This document shows, piece after piece, positions 1-9,185 of a DNA stretch of 62,000 nucleotides; position 1 is the first letter of the stretch; each line of letters opens with the position of its first letter. The position numbers and the translations under genes were made by a program. The notes under the pieces were generated by a model. That model did not search any database, was not told the origin of the DNA, and saw only the letters and a program-made list of their open reading frames with translations. Source of the stretch: Lingula anatina (taxonomy: Eukaryota > Brachiopoda > Lingulata > Lingulida > Lingulidae); contig NW_019774759.1 in NCBI RefSeq assembly GCF_001039355.2, forward strand, positions 21,072 to 83,071, in the 5' to 3' direction.

Positions 1-900
1 CGAAAATCGGTGCGCGCGCAGGATGTCATCCATAAAATTAAAAAAGTGTGGCCTAAGTATAACTTGAGGATGCTCCCTTTTGGTATGTGATGAGCTGAGC
101 AATTCATTTCTTTGCTCCACCTGGTTTTCCTGCTGTAAAACAAATTGTCAAAGGCTTTAAGAGGAGTCTCTTATTGTGCAGTCGAACAGGATAGTATTTC
201 AATCAACATTGCTCAAAATTTTGTACTGACAGAAATGTGTGTTCATCTTTTAACTAAAGGGCACATCTCTTTTTAATTTGTTTGTACAATTGAATGGAAT
301 AATGCTGCCAACTGGCATCCACTCTACAGAATCGACGCATATATGTAACATTAGAAAGTTGAAGCATATTGCTCTAGGAAATGTTATTATGGATTATCTG
401 AATTGTAATTGGTTTTATGTGAAAATTATGCTGTTTTTATGATCTTATTTGTAATTGGACAAAGCAAAGTGTATATGACCTATCAAATCATTATAAAACA
501 CAACTCGTGCAAAACTCCAGGTCCAATCAATTTCATATAAGACACTAACTTAAGTGCTGTCTTTATTTTTAATAACAAATTCACTCTTCACATCTAGAAC
601 TGTGCGCAATCCCCAAATAGTTAAACAACAACCAAGTCATACATATTTTAGGGGTGTATTATTCAATCAAATGATGGAAATGTAGTATTTTTAATTTTTT
701 TATCAAATACTGTCAAACGCATCATGTTCATGTGACCAATGGTTTTAAGGGAGCTTTTATTAACATAAAAACAAATCTTCAAACTTTCAATAAAGTAAAA
801 AAATAAAATAGAATAAAAATAAAATATGTAATTTTGTTCATGCAAATTACGCACTTCTTGTTTATGATATAACTGGTGCTAAGTAAATTCACTTCATAAT
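1..900. other. AT-rich 3' flank of the THAP zinc-finger gene
   Basis: No coding sequence is visible here. Bases about 20-58 nearly match bases about 4482-4530: both contain GGATGTCATCCATAAAA, a T/A-rich joint and AAAAAAGTGTGGCC. The window therefore opens inside a dispersed or duplicated repeat. The rest looks like 3' UTR and intergenic DNA of the minus-strand gene that ends at 901. Confidence 0.6.
756..761 (-). terminator. candidate polyadenylation signal
   Basis: TTTATT on the plus strand reads AATAAA on the minus strand, about 140 bases beyond the stop codon of the minus-strand THAP/zinc-finger gene. Similar hexamers are frequent in AT-rich DNA, so this is only a reasonable candidate. Confidence 0.35.
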
Positions 901-2374
901 TTATGATTTTATGTCCTTGTGAACAGCTTCATGTTTAACACATTCTCTCTCATAAGCGAAAACTTTCCTGCAATATTGGCAGTGGAAGGTCCTCACATTG
1001 GTGTGGATCCTCTCATGGCTGTTACGTGTACCACTTTGTGTGAACCTCTTTCCGCAAAACCTACACTTGAAAGGCTTTTCTCCCGTGTGAACCCATTCAT
1101 GGTTAATAGCAGCATGTTTCTGCACAAAGCGTCTCTCACAGAAACGGCATTTATGTGGCCTTTTTCCAGCATGGGTCATTTCATGCAATATCAAGTTTCT
1201 CTTCCGAACTAATGCCTTTCCACAAACCTTACAAATAAATGGCCTTTCTCCTAAGTGAGTTCTTTCATGAAGAGTACATTTATTCATTGTAGGAAAGTCT
1301 TTACCACAGTACTGGCATATGTACATTTCTGGTTTGTAGGCCTTTTTATGAGTGCGTTCATGAGCCTCTCGATCCTTTTCATAAACTGAACACTTACATT
1401 TTTTACAGTAATACATCATTTTTGACACAGATTTGTGCTTTATTTTGTGTAAGTTGAGAAGCGCTAAGTAGCTAAACGTCATTCCACAAGCATCACAGAT
1501 GAAAGGCCCATTTCCTTGTAACTTTTGAACCATCTTCTTGGTGTCAACTATCTCCTTTTTGGTGTCAACTATCTCCTTTCTGGTGTCAATATTAGATTTT
1601 TTTGGTTTCAATATAGAAATCCAAGTAACACTAGACTTTTTCTCTGAATCCTTTAAAAGAGGCTCGTCTGTAATTTTGTTTTTCAAGGTAAGTTGTGGCT
1701 GAGAGACAAATGTGCCAATATCATGTGTGTTATTTTGATCTGGCAAGAATTGTCCTCTTTGAGTAGATTTCAATGAGCTTGCTAGAACCTTATTGGAAGA
1801 AACACTTGATATCATAGTAGTCTTATTGGTTGCTGTCTTGATGGGTATTTCACTCCGAACTACATTTGGTCGAGTAGAAACGGTGAGAGGGCTTTTCAAA
1901 TCGACATCTTTGTTAGGCACTGAATCTCCTTTTTGGGTTGAATTCGGACGCTTTGGAGCCCAAACAATCAAGTATTTCTTTACTGTATCTTTAACTCCAC
2001 TAGAACCAACCTGTTTCATCGATGCATGTTGGTCAGTTTGTGTTGTTGGTATGATCTGTATACTTTTAGATGCTTCTTGTTGTCCTTTGGGATCAGAGAC
2101 AGCTTGAGTAAAGGAATTAATGTGATTTGAATCTTGCTCCCTGCTACTGTCAGAGACTGCCGGAGTACAGGAATAACTGTGATCTAAGTCTTGCTCCCTT
2201 CTGTCATCTAAATCTTCCTGTCCTCTGGTGTCAGTGACTGTTTCAGAAATGGTGCTATTCTGCTCTGGCTCTTGCTGCTTTCTGGTGCACAATTTACTTT
2301 GAGCATATAAACTGTGCATCCCTATGGTGTCATTTATGACTGGATTATGAACATTGTCCCCACCATTACAGTAG
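901..2374 (-). CDS. terminal exon with seven C2H2 zinc fingers
   Basis: This is the last exon of the THAP/zinc-finger gene. It starts after an acceptor (TTTTCTATTTCAG) at 2375-2387; its first base completes the split Tyr codon. The first half is low-complexity and Ser/Thr/Gln-rich, with loose repeats of DTRGQ-like and REQD-like words. The second half has seven C2H2 units. The first finger reads ICDACGMTF...HKIKH and the last HCQYCRKVF...HEAVH. Finger 2 (YYCKKCKCSVYEK) lacks the usual Phe and has 11 instead of 12 residues between its second Cys and first His. Several linkers match TGEKPF or close variants, as expected for sequence-specific DNA binding. Confidence 0.85.
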
Positions 2375-5300
2375 CTGAAATAGAAAATATTAGTCAAAAG
2401 TTATATATTCATTTATCAAACAGTATCATAAAGATAACATAACTGTTTTACTCTAAGTTTCTAATCTTAATTTCCATTAACTTTGAAGTTGCATTTCAAG
2501 CAAGCTTGGACTCCATATAACACAAAACCACTTCTACTTGTTACTCACATGACTAAAATTAAGTCAAAATGCCAAGTTTGAAGGAGCAAACCAGATCAAT
2601 CAATCTGTCAGCCAAAAAAGAAACTTTAAAACTGCAACTCTTTCAAATTTTTGGTCAACCTAGTTATCCCCCCCACCCTCCCCCAGTGCATAAAAGTTGA
2701 TATTACTCCAGTACTGTACTCTGTGCACATTACATTATGTACGGACCTAGCTACTCACACAACTGTATACACTGGTAGAACAATTTAACAACTGAGACAA
2801 GTTTTAACATTAAAGGGTTATTTAAAAAAATAATCTAATTAAAATACATCAGGTTTCAAGCCAGTAGACAGGATGGTTTCACGAGATTTGAATGAACTGC
2901 CCTTTTTTTGTCAAAAAGGTCTTGGTCTAGGTAAATATTGATCTAGGTGCACAAAGATTTGAAGTTAAAACTCAATGCCCCTTCTCCGAAAAAGAGAAAT
3001 AACTGGTAATGGGCTGCTTTAAGTATACAAATTGTCAGAATTAACCAACAGAGATGATGGATATGCATTAAATGGCGGCACTTACTAGTCCATCAAAAAT
3101 TTTGCCAGGTTTTCATTTGTTTCCATTTGTAGTCTATCTTTTAAAGCATTCCACCTGGGCAATTCCTGGCCAATGTTTATCCCTATTCCTACTTCCTGGA
3201 ATTGTTCCAAGGGCCTGATGACATTTTCCCATAAGGGTGTTTCTTCTTTATCCAATTCCAACTGAAAACCTGATTTGATGAAAAATAGAAGACAAAGTAA
3301 GGGGAAGGGTTCCTAACACGGGGTAATTCTAATTTAAAATAAGTTTATTTTAACCAAAACACTACTTTTTCATCACTTTTTTCTCCAAATGGTTAAAATT
3401 TGATTTAAACTAGTCAAATCAGCCCTGCTTTGTTAAGCCAATTTAAATCAGTTTTAGCATATGGCTAAACTGGCAAGTGCTACTACACCAGTTCAAACTT
3501 CGCTATGAAGAACATGAACCATTCTACTTTGTAATAATTGTTTGAATGCACCTCTGCCTGTTCACAATCCAAAGCATGCCACTTTTCAAATTAACATCAT
3601 GCAATACTGAAAATATGTCATCAAAATCACTGATGAATTTGCACCATTTAAATTAAGTCATAGAACTTCCAAGCTCCCTCTAAATCAAGAACTTGTGGGA
3701 GAAAATGCGTAATAAAATCACAGATGTGTTGGGGGCATACTTGAGCCAATAACAGGACATTCCTTTTCCTCTCCCCCTTTTATCTCTAAACTCCCTGTAG
3801 AATGAAAATTATGGCCTGCCTCATAGTGTTCTTCATTCAGAAATTCTGCAGTTTTTGGGTCATCAGTGGCTTCTTCATCCATTCTCTGGCAAACAGCAAC
3901 TACCACCTTGTAAATATAAATTGTATAAAAATGGCTTTAAAAGCTTCAAGGCAAAAGCTTTCAAATAATCTTTAGAATTTAATTACAGACCAGGACGGTC
4001 AGTAAAAATTAAGATGCCTGTATGTAAATTAAACAGTTACAGGGTTATCCCCAAAAGATATCTCCATTTTTTATGTACAGACACAGATTGCCAGTTTTTT
4101 TTTTTTTGTAGTGAAAATATCTTTGCATCATTTTTTAAAACATTTCTGCGAAGTGTTCATAATTCTTTAATATTCTGAGAGCAGGCTACAAATAAGGACA
4201 CTCTGTTTGTTTGATATTTGTTTTATTGATTGCTATACCAACAAAATGAATGAAATAGCCTTAAATAGATTTGGTAATATGCAGCATATCTATTCACGAT
4301 TTTTTTACCTTTCTCCAAAGTATTCATAATGCTTTAATATTTTGAGAGCATGGATATAAAGACATATTGTTGTTAGTTTGATACGTGTTTCTGTGCTAAA
4401 TTTGTGTTTCCAGCTGTGTACTGACAGCATTCCTTTACTTAAGCAGTATTTTTTTTTCGCCCTCTCGCACTGATTTCGGGGTCCCCAGAGGATGTCATCC
4501 ATAAAAATAAAAAAGTGTGGCCTTAAGTAAGTATGGGAAATTGTTGTTTACTCCAGGATTTTTTTTTTCCAAAATGAAGAGGTATTATCCCTTTAATTGT
4601 TATGCTGTTATAACATATAGTATTACCCTGTTGTGCTTGGCATTATTCCACACAATATATGACTACAAGTAAAGCCCCCCCCCCCTCCCCCCGTGCATGT
4701 AAATACCAACGGACCCAGAGGCAGGTCTAGGATTTTTTGTAGTGGGGGGGGGGGGGTCTGAAAGGACGGGCCTCGGATAGCAAACTCACCATCTACCCCT
4801 TAATGGTGTGGGGTTCTGGGCCTGCTTAAGGTGTTTTGGAGAGCAAACAGGGCCCTTTGGTACAGTTTAGAACAGTATGATTTAGCTGGTCAAATATTGG
4901 TGTGATTTATTTTTCAGAAACCCTCTGACCCCATGCAAAATGGATTAATTAATTGAACTCTCAAGATGGAAATACTAAAATACACATTTTCTCTATTTTT
5001 AATCCCATCTCTCTAAATTTCTCTCTCTCTCTCTTTTTAATTTGTTAAGCATGGTAGGGTTTATATGGCTAAATCAATTTTTGACATTACTGAGTGGCTG
5101 TACTAGTATTTTGTATCTTTTAATTTTTTAATCTGATCGTGAAAAAATAGTTCTGTCCAGTTTTGTAGCGCCTGTTCATTTATGTGTTGTTGTTGTATTG
5201 AATAACAAATCTCATCATCGTCATGTGTTTATTACGAACTGAGTTTTTTCAAAACTTGTCATGAATATCATATTTTCTGGTTCCACCTGAAATGAAGAGA

Positions 5301-6369
5301 GCGTGTACTTATACACTCTGTCTAGACACGATGAACGTTGATGTTGTGACTGAAATGCGCAATACACTGCAATACAGCGCAATACACTTGATAACACAAG
5401 TCCAGTTGCAAGTAAACACAGGAAAGGGTAATCTCAAATAAAATAGGGTGATATTAAAGCAAAATATAGTACATAGTAATTAATATTGCTGATACAACTT
5501 GACAATTTTTTCATTGTTTGGTCAGCCGCCATGTTGGCCAGTAGCTCTTCTTGGCCAGTAATATATCCAAGAAAAGCCACTCGCCAACATGGCTGCCAAC
5601 CGGACAATATAAAAGTCTTGCTGATTTGTTAAGTTATATCAACAATATTACTTACCTAGTAATATAGGTTGTTTTTATATCACCCTACTTTGCTGGGAAT
5701 GGTCATTTCTTTTGTGTAATTGCAATTGGATTTGATTTTTGAAGTGTATTGCGCTGTATTGCAGTGTATTGCGCATTTCAGTCACACCGGTATTGCAGTG
5801 TATTGCGCATTTCAGTCACACCGGCTAACTAACGTTTAATTAAAACAGTCACTTTAACAGATGTTATCATACACACTGTCATACTGTACAAAATGTATAA
5901 ACATATATTCCACGATATTGAATTCATTGATACTTACATCTGAGTTCTGGACAAGGGGAAGTACAACTTCTTGGCCCACATCTGGGACACAGTTTCCTAC
6001 CACGATGACTTTTTTAGTCCTACTCTCCGTCGCTTCGGCCCATGTCGCACTTGAAATACTGTTTGAAGTTCGCCTGGTTTTAACCGTTTTGCGTGACTTT
6101 GGTAAATCAACTGATGGTACTGCATCAATAGAATTACCATCTTTCCTGTTTGGCTTTCCGGATTGGAAGTGACAGCCACAGACTTTGAAGTTGTCAGTTA
6201 TATCTTTCAATGAAATATCCGCACGACCAGTGGCACTAATCCATAGCAATTTCGAACGTCTGTCCTTTGGAAATACAAAAAAACTACAAACATTATCTTT
6301 TCTACCTCTCCGGTGGCTGCAGTTATACACGCAGCAGTTGTCATGGCCACCCATGACCGATAAATGCAA
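901..6369 (-). CDS. THAP domain + C2H2 zinc-finger protein, 4 exons
   Basis: Likely a nuclear DNA-binding protein of about 751 residues. The exons are 6369-5938, 3906-3741, 3269-3086 and 2374-901, with intron phases 0, 1 and 2. Every join keeps the frame and has GT-AG ends. Exon 1 encodes a THAP zinc module: CCVYNC near the start, a W about 30 residues later, then CGCHF. Exon 2 is acidic and featureless. Exon 3 holds a Trp/Leu motif (PRWNALKDRL...LAKFLMD) also found in the plus-strand gene at 9186-12295. Exon 4 has a Ser/Thr-rich linker and seven C2H2 fingers. THAP plus a C2H2 array is an unusual combination and rests on phase agreement between exons, without transcript support. The start is ATG 6369; an in-frame ATG five codons on (MGGHDNCC) is equally plausible. 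A foldback element sits in intron 1. Confidence 0.72.
3355..3485 (+). repeat. degenerate copy of the GCGCTA MITE-like family
   Basis: It shares TCCAAATGG, the TAGTCAAATCA/GAGTCAAATCA block, AGCCAATTTAA, TCAGTTTTAGCAT and TGGCTAAA with the better-preserved element at 10232-10398, on the same DNA strand. It lies in intron 2 of the minus-strand gene. The two host genes are on opposite strands, so this is a dispersed element and not shared intron ancestry. Confidence 0.6.
4130..4400 (+). repeat. diverged tandem duplication, about 160-175 bp unit
   Basis: About 4135-4225 and 4300-4395 both read roughly TTCATAAT(T/G)CTTTAATATT, then TGAGAGCA and TTTGATA with TGT-rich flanks. This is a two-copy, imperfect tandem repeat inside intron 1 of the THAP gene. 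Confidence 0.5.
4673..4756. repeat. poly-C and poly-G homopolymer pair
   Basis: A C-tract (about 4676-4692) and a G-tract (about 4743-4756) flank a segment reading AGGCAGGTCTAGGATTTTTT. The arrangement resembles the tail or internal region of a dispersed marine-invertebrate repeat, but I cannot assign a family. Homopolymer lengths here are unreliable. Confidence 0.5.
5346..5785. mobile_element. foldback (long inverted-repeat) element
   Basis: The left end reads GTGACTGAAATGCGCAATAC and the right end is its reverse complement. The symmetry continues inward: TCCAGTTGCAA pairs with TTGCAATTGGA, TAGGGTGATAT with ATATCACCCTA, and GCCATGTTGGC with GCCAACATGGC, centred near 5565. The outer 40 bp are nearly perfect and the inner arms are diverged. 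The last 34 bp are duplicated in tandem (5756-5789 and 5790-5823). This fits a foldback or MITE-type non-autonomous transposon in intron 1 of the THAP gene. Confidence 0.8.
5938..6369 (-). CDS. THAP-domain exon 1
   Basis: The exon encodes 144 residues and ends at a strong donor (GAT|gtaagta, minus strand). The THAP C2CH pattern is visible: CCVYNC at residues 12-17, FFVFPKD at about 30-36, LLWISATGR, and VCGCHF with the last C and H. Typical THAP domains are about 80-90 residues and bind DNA through this zinc module. The AVPS-like tetrapeptide usual in THAP domains appears as AVPSVDLP. The tail after the domain is basic (KSRKTVKTRR) and could be a nuclear localisation signal. Confidence 0.8.
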
Positions 6370-6670
6370 AGAGCGGGAGATCTACTTTACATCGTGACAG
6401 CCGTCCACGAAGGCCCCTACTCTTGCCCCCTGAGAAACAGTCCCGCACAAAATGGCGCGAACTGCGCATGCTCACGATTTCGTGGAAAACACTCATTTAA
6501 CTCACAGGTTTGGTCAATCTTACTAAAATGCAGGTTGAGTTCGAAAAATCAGCATAATCGGGCCATTATTTTAGAAGTTATGTTGTTTTTTCACATTTCC
6601 TCAGATTCAAATTTTAGGCATGTTAACAGTCTCATTATTCTGAGTATGTGTCCTACTGTATTACATAATG

Positions 6671-6813
6671 CTAAATGGCATAATGACCATCGTGGCTCCC
6701 GGGCTGCAGTCTTTCCCATTTGCTCCGTTTGAGTTCATCCACAGGGAACCGAAAAACGAACACTTTTCCCTCCTACTTCGGTGACTACATCTAAAAACGA
6801 AGCAGCAAACCAT
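6671..6813 (-). pseudogene. broken THAP-domain fragment
   Basis: On the minus strand an ATG at 6813 opens MVCCFVFRCSHRSRREKC, matching the first zinc-ligand pair of the neighbouring THAP exon (CCVYNCSHRRGRK). The expected continuation (FRFPVDELKRSKWERLQ) is in another frame and can be joined only by one missing base near 6759. It then hits TAG at 6671. The second half of the domain (CxxH) is absent. It lies just upstream of the intact THAP gene on the same strand, so it is probably a decayed tandem copy. An unannotated intron or a sequencing error cannot be excluded. Confidence 0.6.
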
Positions 6814-6872
6814 GTTGGCAGCTGTAGTTCTTTTAATATAACTGATTGAAAGAAGCAGTCGTGATGCGTTAG

Positions 6873-7683
6873 GTGAGATTACTGATCTTGTGCTCAAAGT
6901 GCGCTCTACAAAAACATAACAGGACCCACACTGGTAGTTACCCGTTCAGCTGTTTGGAATGCCCAAGGGGGTTCCACGCCTGGTCTGCCCTGGAGGACCA
7001 CAGAAGGTCCCGTCACAAAGAGAAAAGGTTCCATTGTGTGCGTTGTAATAAGACTTTTTGTACTGGGTGTGTATAGCTTATTTATATTCAGACATATTTT
7101 CCTTTGTTTTCTAGTTTTGGATATGAACTATTCAGTATGTGCTTTAACAAGGAAGACATACTGTATGAGGAAACTCATGAATGTGATTTGAAGGTTATTT
7201 ATTGGTGAGATGAATGGTCAAGTAGGTTGTTAAATTGGAGCAATGATTTTTGCTTTTATTTATTTATTTATTTTTTTATTCACTAAAAGTTGTCAAGTAA
7301 ATATTTTCATTTTGCCAAATAATGCCATTTCATTAATACTTTGTCACAATGTCATTTTGTTTTCATATTTCAGGCAACATCGCAAGCTTCATGAGCAGCT
7401 TCACAGAAACGAGTCGCACCAGTGCCACTTATGTGAGAAGACATTTCCTACAAAAATATACCTCAAAATTCATCTGAGGACACATAGAGAGAGTTTTGAA
7501 TGTACGATATGTAAAAAAAGTTACACAAAGGCAAGGCATCTGAAGGACCACATGGCCTTTCACAATAATAAAACCTTTGACTGCAACAAGTGCACATTCA
7601 AAACGAATTATAGGCAATCTTACAATCGTCATTTAAAAACACGTAAAAGAGAAATTCAGTCTATTCTTTTATCCAAGTATTGA
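6873..7683 (+). CDS. C2H2 zinc-finger gene fragment, 2 exons
   Basis: The exons are about 6890-7066 and 7374-7683. The donor at 7067 (GG|gtgtgt) and the acceptor before 7374 (atttcag|G) restore a perfect C-x2-C-x12-H-x3-H finger split across the intron, which is good evidence for splicing. The fingers are a half-finger (KCALQKHNRTHTG), CLECPRGF...HRRSRH, the split CVRCNKTF...HEQLH, CHLCEKTF...HLRTH, CTICKKSY...HMAFH and a last unit CNKCTFKTNYRQ...HLKT that lacks its final His. The stop is at 7681. Nothing upstream encodes the start of the first finger: an in-frame TAG lies just before 6873. The 5' exons are therefore missing, outside the model, or the locus is a remnant. Confidence 0.6.
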
Positions 7684-8367
7684 AATGGACCTCTTGGATT
7701 TTACGTGCATTTTTTAGGACAATGCAGCCAATGGGATATGAATCTGGCCGTTTGACAGCTTTCCTGAACAGGGCACTTGCAGTCTTCTGTTAACTAATAT
7801 GAATTTTGGCACAAAAACCCTGTTATGTGTACTTTTTATGTTATTTATTTCCAACTTTCCAACCTCTACATTTGTAGATGTTATTTACGTCTCACTTTTC
7901 TCATTTTCATCCTCAAAAATGACTGACTTTCCTCAAAATTGTCACTTCTCAAGCAAGTGAAACTATCCAAGTTTCCTCAAGAGTACCTTTTTGCCTTGTT
8001 TGCCTTCAATCTAAAATAAATTTTCAAAGCTGTTTTAAGTTTGTTTTTGGTGTGAAATGGTTTCACCAAATAAAAGAAAATTCATGCCACATTGGTCATA
8101 TTTGATGGAATAAAATATTACTTGTAATGGAACATTTTGTGTCTGTACCATAAAATGATAACAATCATGAAATTTTGATGTTATTCTTGTTTAACATCAT
8201 ATGTTTAAAGATTCAAATAAAACAAATTTTGTCCACTGAGCCTGTTTACAGATGGTTCCCATTCTTTAAACATCAGTATATTAATTTTGTCTGGCCTAAA
8301 GTTTTTTACTGGCAATGTGTTAGTTGAGATATTTTGCACATTTGTATGTATTATCGATTGCTATTTG

Positions 8368-8500
8368 TTTCCCATGACAGAATATAAAAAGGGAGAAGGG
8401 CACTGGGAGAAGGGTGAATACTTGACCGACCTCGAACCAACTCGTTGCAGGCACGGTGTTTTTCAAGAAAAAGAGATTGAGCAGATTGAATCCTACTGCG
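8368..8500 (+). repeat. dispersed repeat, second copy at 23385-23492
   Basis: Both copies carry TTTCCCATGA, then AAGGGT(G/C)AATACT, a variable middle, CACGGTG(T/C)TTTTCAA and AAAGAGATTGAGCAG. They are about 15 kb apart in the same orientation. No terminal repeats are visible and the family is unknown. Confidence 0.55.
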
Positions 8501-8883
8501 TTCACAAGTGGCAGTAGTGATTGTTATTCCTTCAGCAGTCGATTGAGTAAGCGAGGTAGTGGCAGGCAGTTACAATTACTACTGCGCGTCTCTCTCTCTG
8601 TCTCTTCTCTTTCTCTCTCTCTCTCTGCATCTGATAACCTGCCCATGCTCGAGCCAGAGCAGAAGTTGCATCAGTTTTCAGTCTTACCTTTCCTACTGTA
8701 GTCGGTGAAACATCTGCATAACAATTAAAATGTGCATGTAAGCTTAGCCTTTTTAGCAAAAGTACCTGACTCAGAACAGCCACCACACCCCTCCCCCCAA
8801 ACACCGCGAGACTGAGACCACTGCTCTTTACACAGCTGCTATTTTGTAGTAATGAATATTGGGGGGGGGGGGGGATGCCTTAC

Positions 8884-8952
8884 TAGTCCGGGGATCGAAT
8901 TCAGGACTCTCTTGCTTACTGTGGTAGTGCTCTACCAGTGAGCTACATGTAT
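8884..8952 (-). repeat. tRNA-derived SINE head
   Basis: On the minus strand, TAGCTCACTGGTAGAGCA matches a tRNA D-arm and RNA polymerase III A box. About 35 bases later, AATTCGATCCC matches the T-loop and B box. The acceptor and T stems do not pair properly, so it is not a functional tRNA. A C-tract (plus-strand G-tract 8863-8875) follows about 10 bases downstream. Confidence 0.7.
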
Positions 8953-9185
8953 CTTACCAAGTCTACCCCAGCTATTCACTACATAAGTCTGAGAACTGAA
9001 GCAAGTGTAGAACTCATCAACACAATGTAAAAATTATTGCTTAACTCTGACATTAGATTATCTGACATGATTGATAGCTGTCAGAATTTGGTCAGGGTGT
9101 TAGGTATCAGATGTATGTATACCATCTGTTTAAATTTCATATACATTTTCCATCGTTCATATCTTATTCTATATTTGTTTTCCAG

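Larger units (their letters stand above)
7684..9185. other. intergenic; SINE, CT repeat, dispersed repeat
   Basis: No convincing coding sequence. It holds the 3' flank of the zinc-finger fragment, a CT microsatellite (about 8587-8626), a dispersed repeat (8368-8500), a poly-G tract (8863-8875) and a tRNA-derived SINE head on the minus strand (8884-8952). A 5' exon of the AT-hook gene should lie here or further upstream, because its first visible exon begins in phase 1. I could not identify it. Confidence 0.6.

Noticed and set aside
4305-4502. Minus-strand frame as an extra exon of the THAP gene
   Set aside because: Exon 1 (phase 0) joins exon 2 (phase 0) directly and this frame has no matching acceptor/donor pair.
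8884-8952. Functional tRNA gene
   Set aside because: A and B boxes are there, but acceptor, anticodon and T stems do not pair; better explained as a SINE head.
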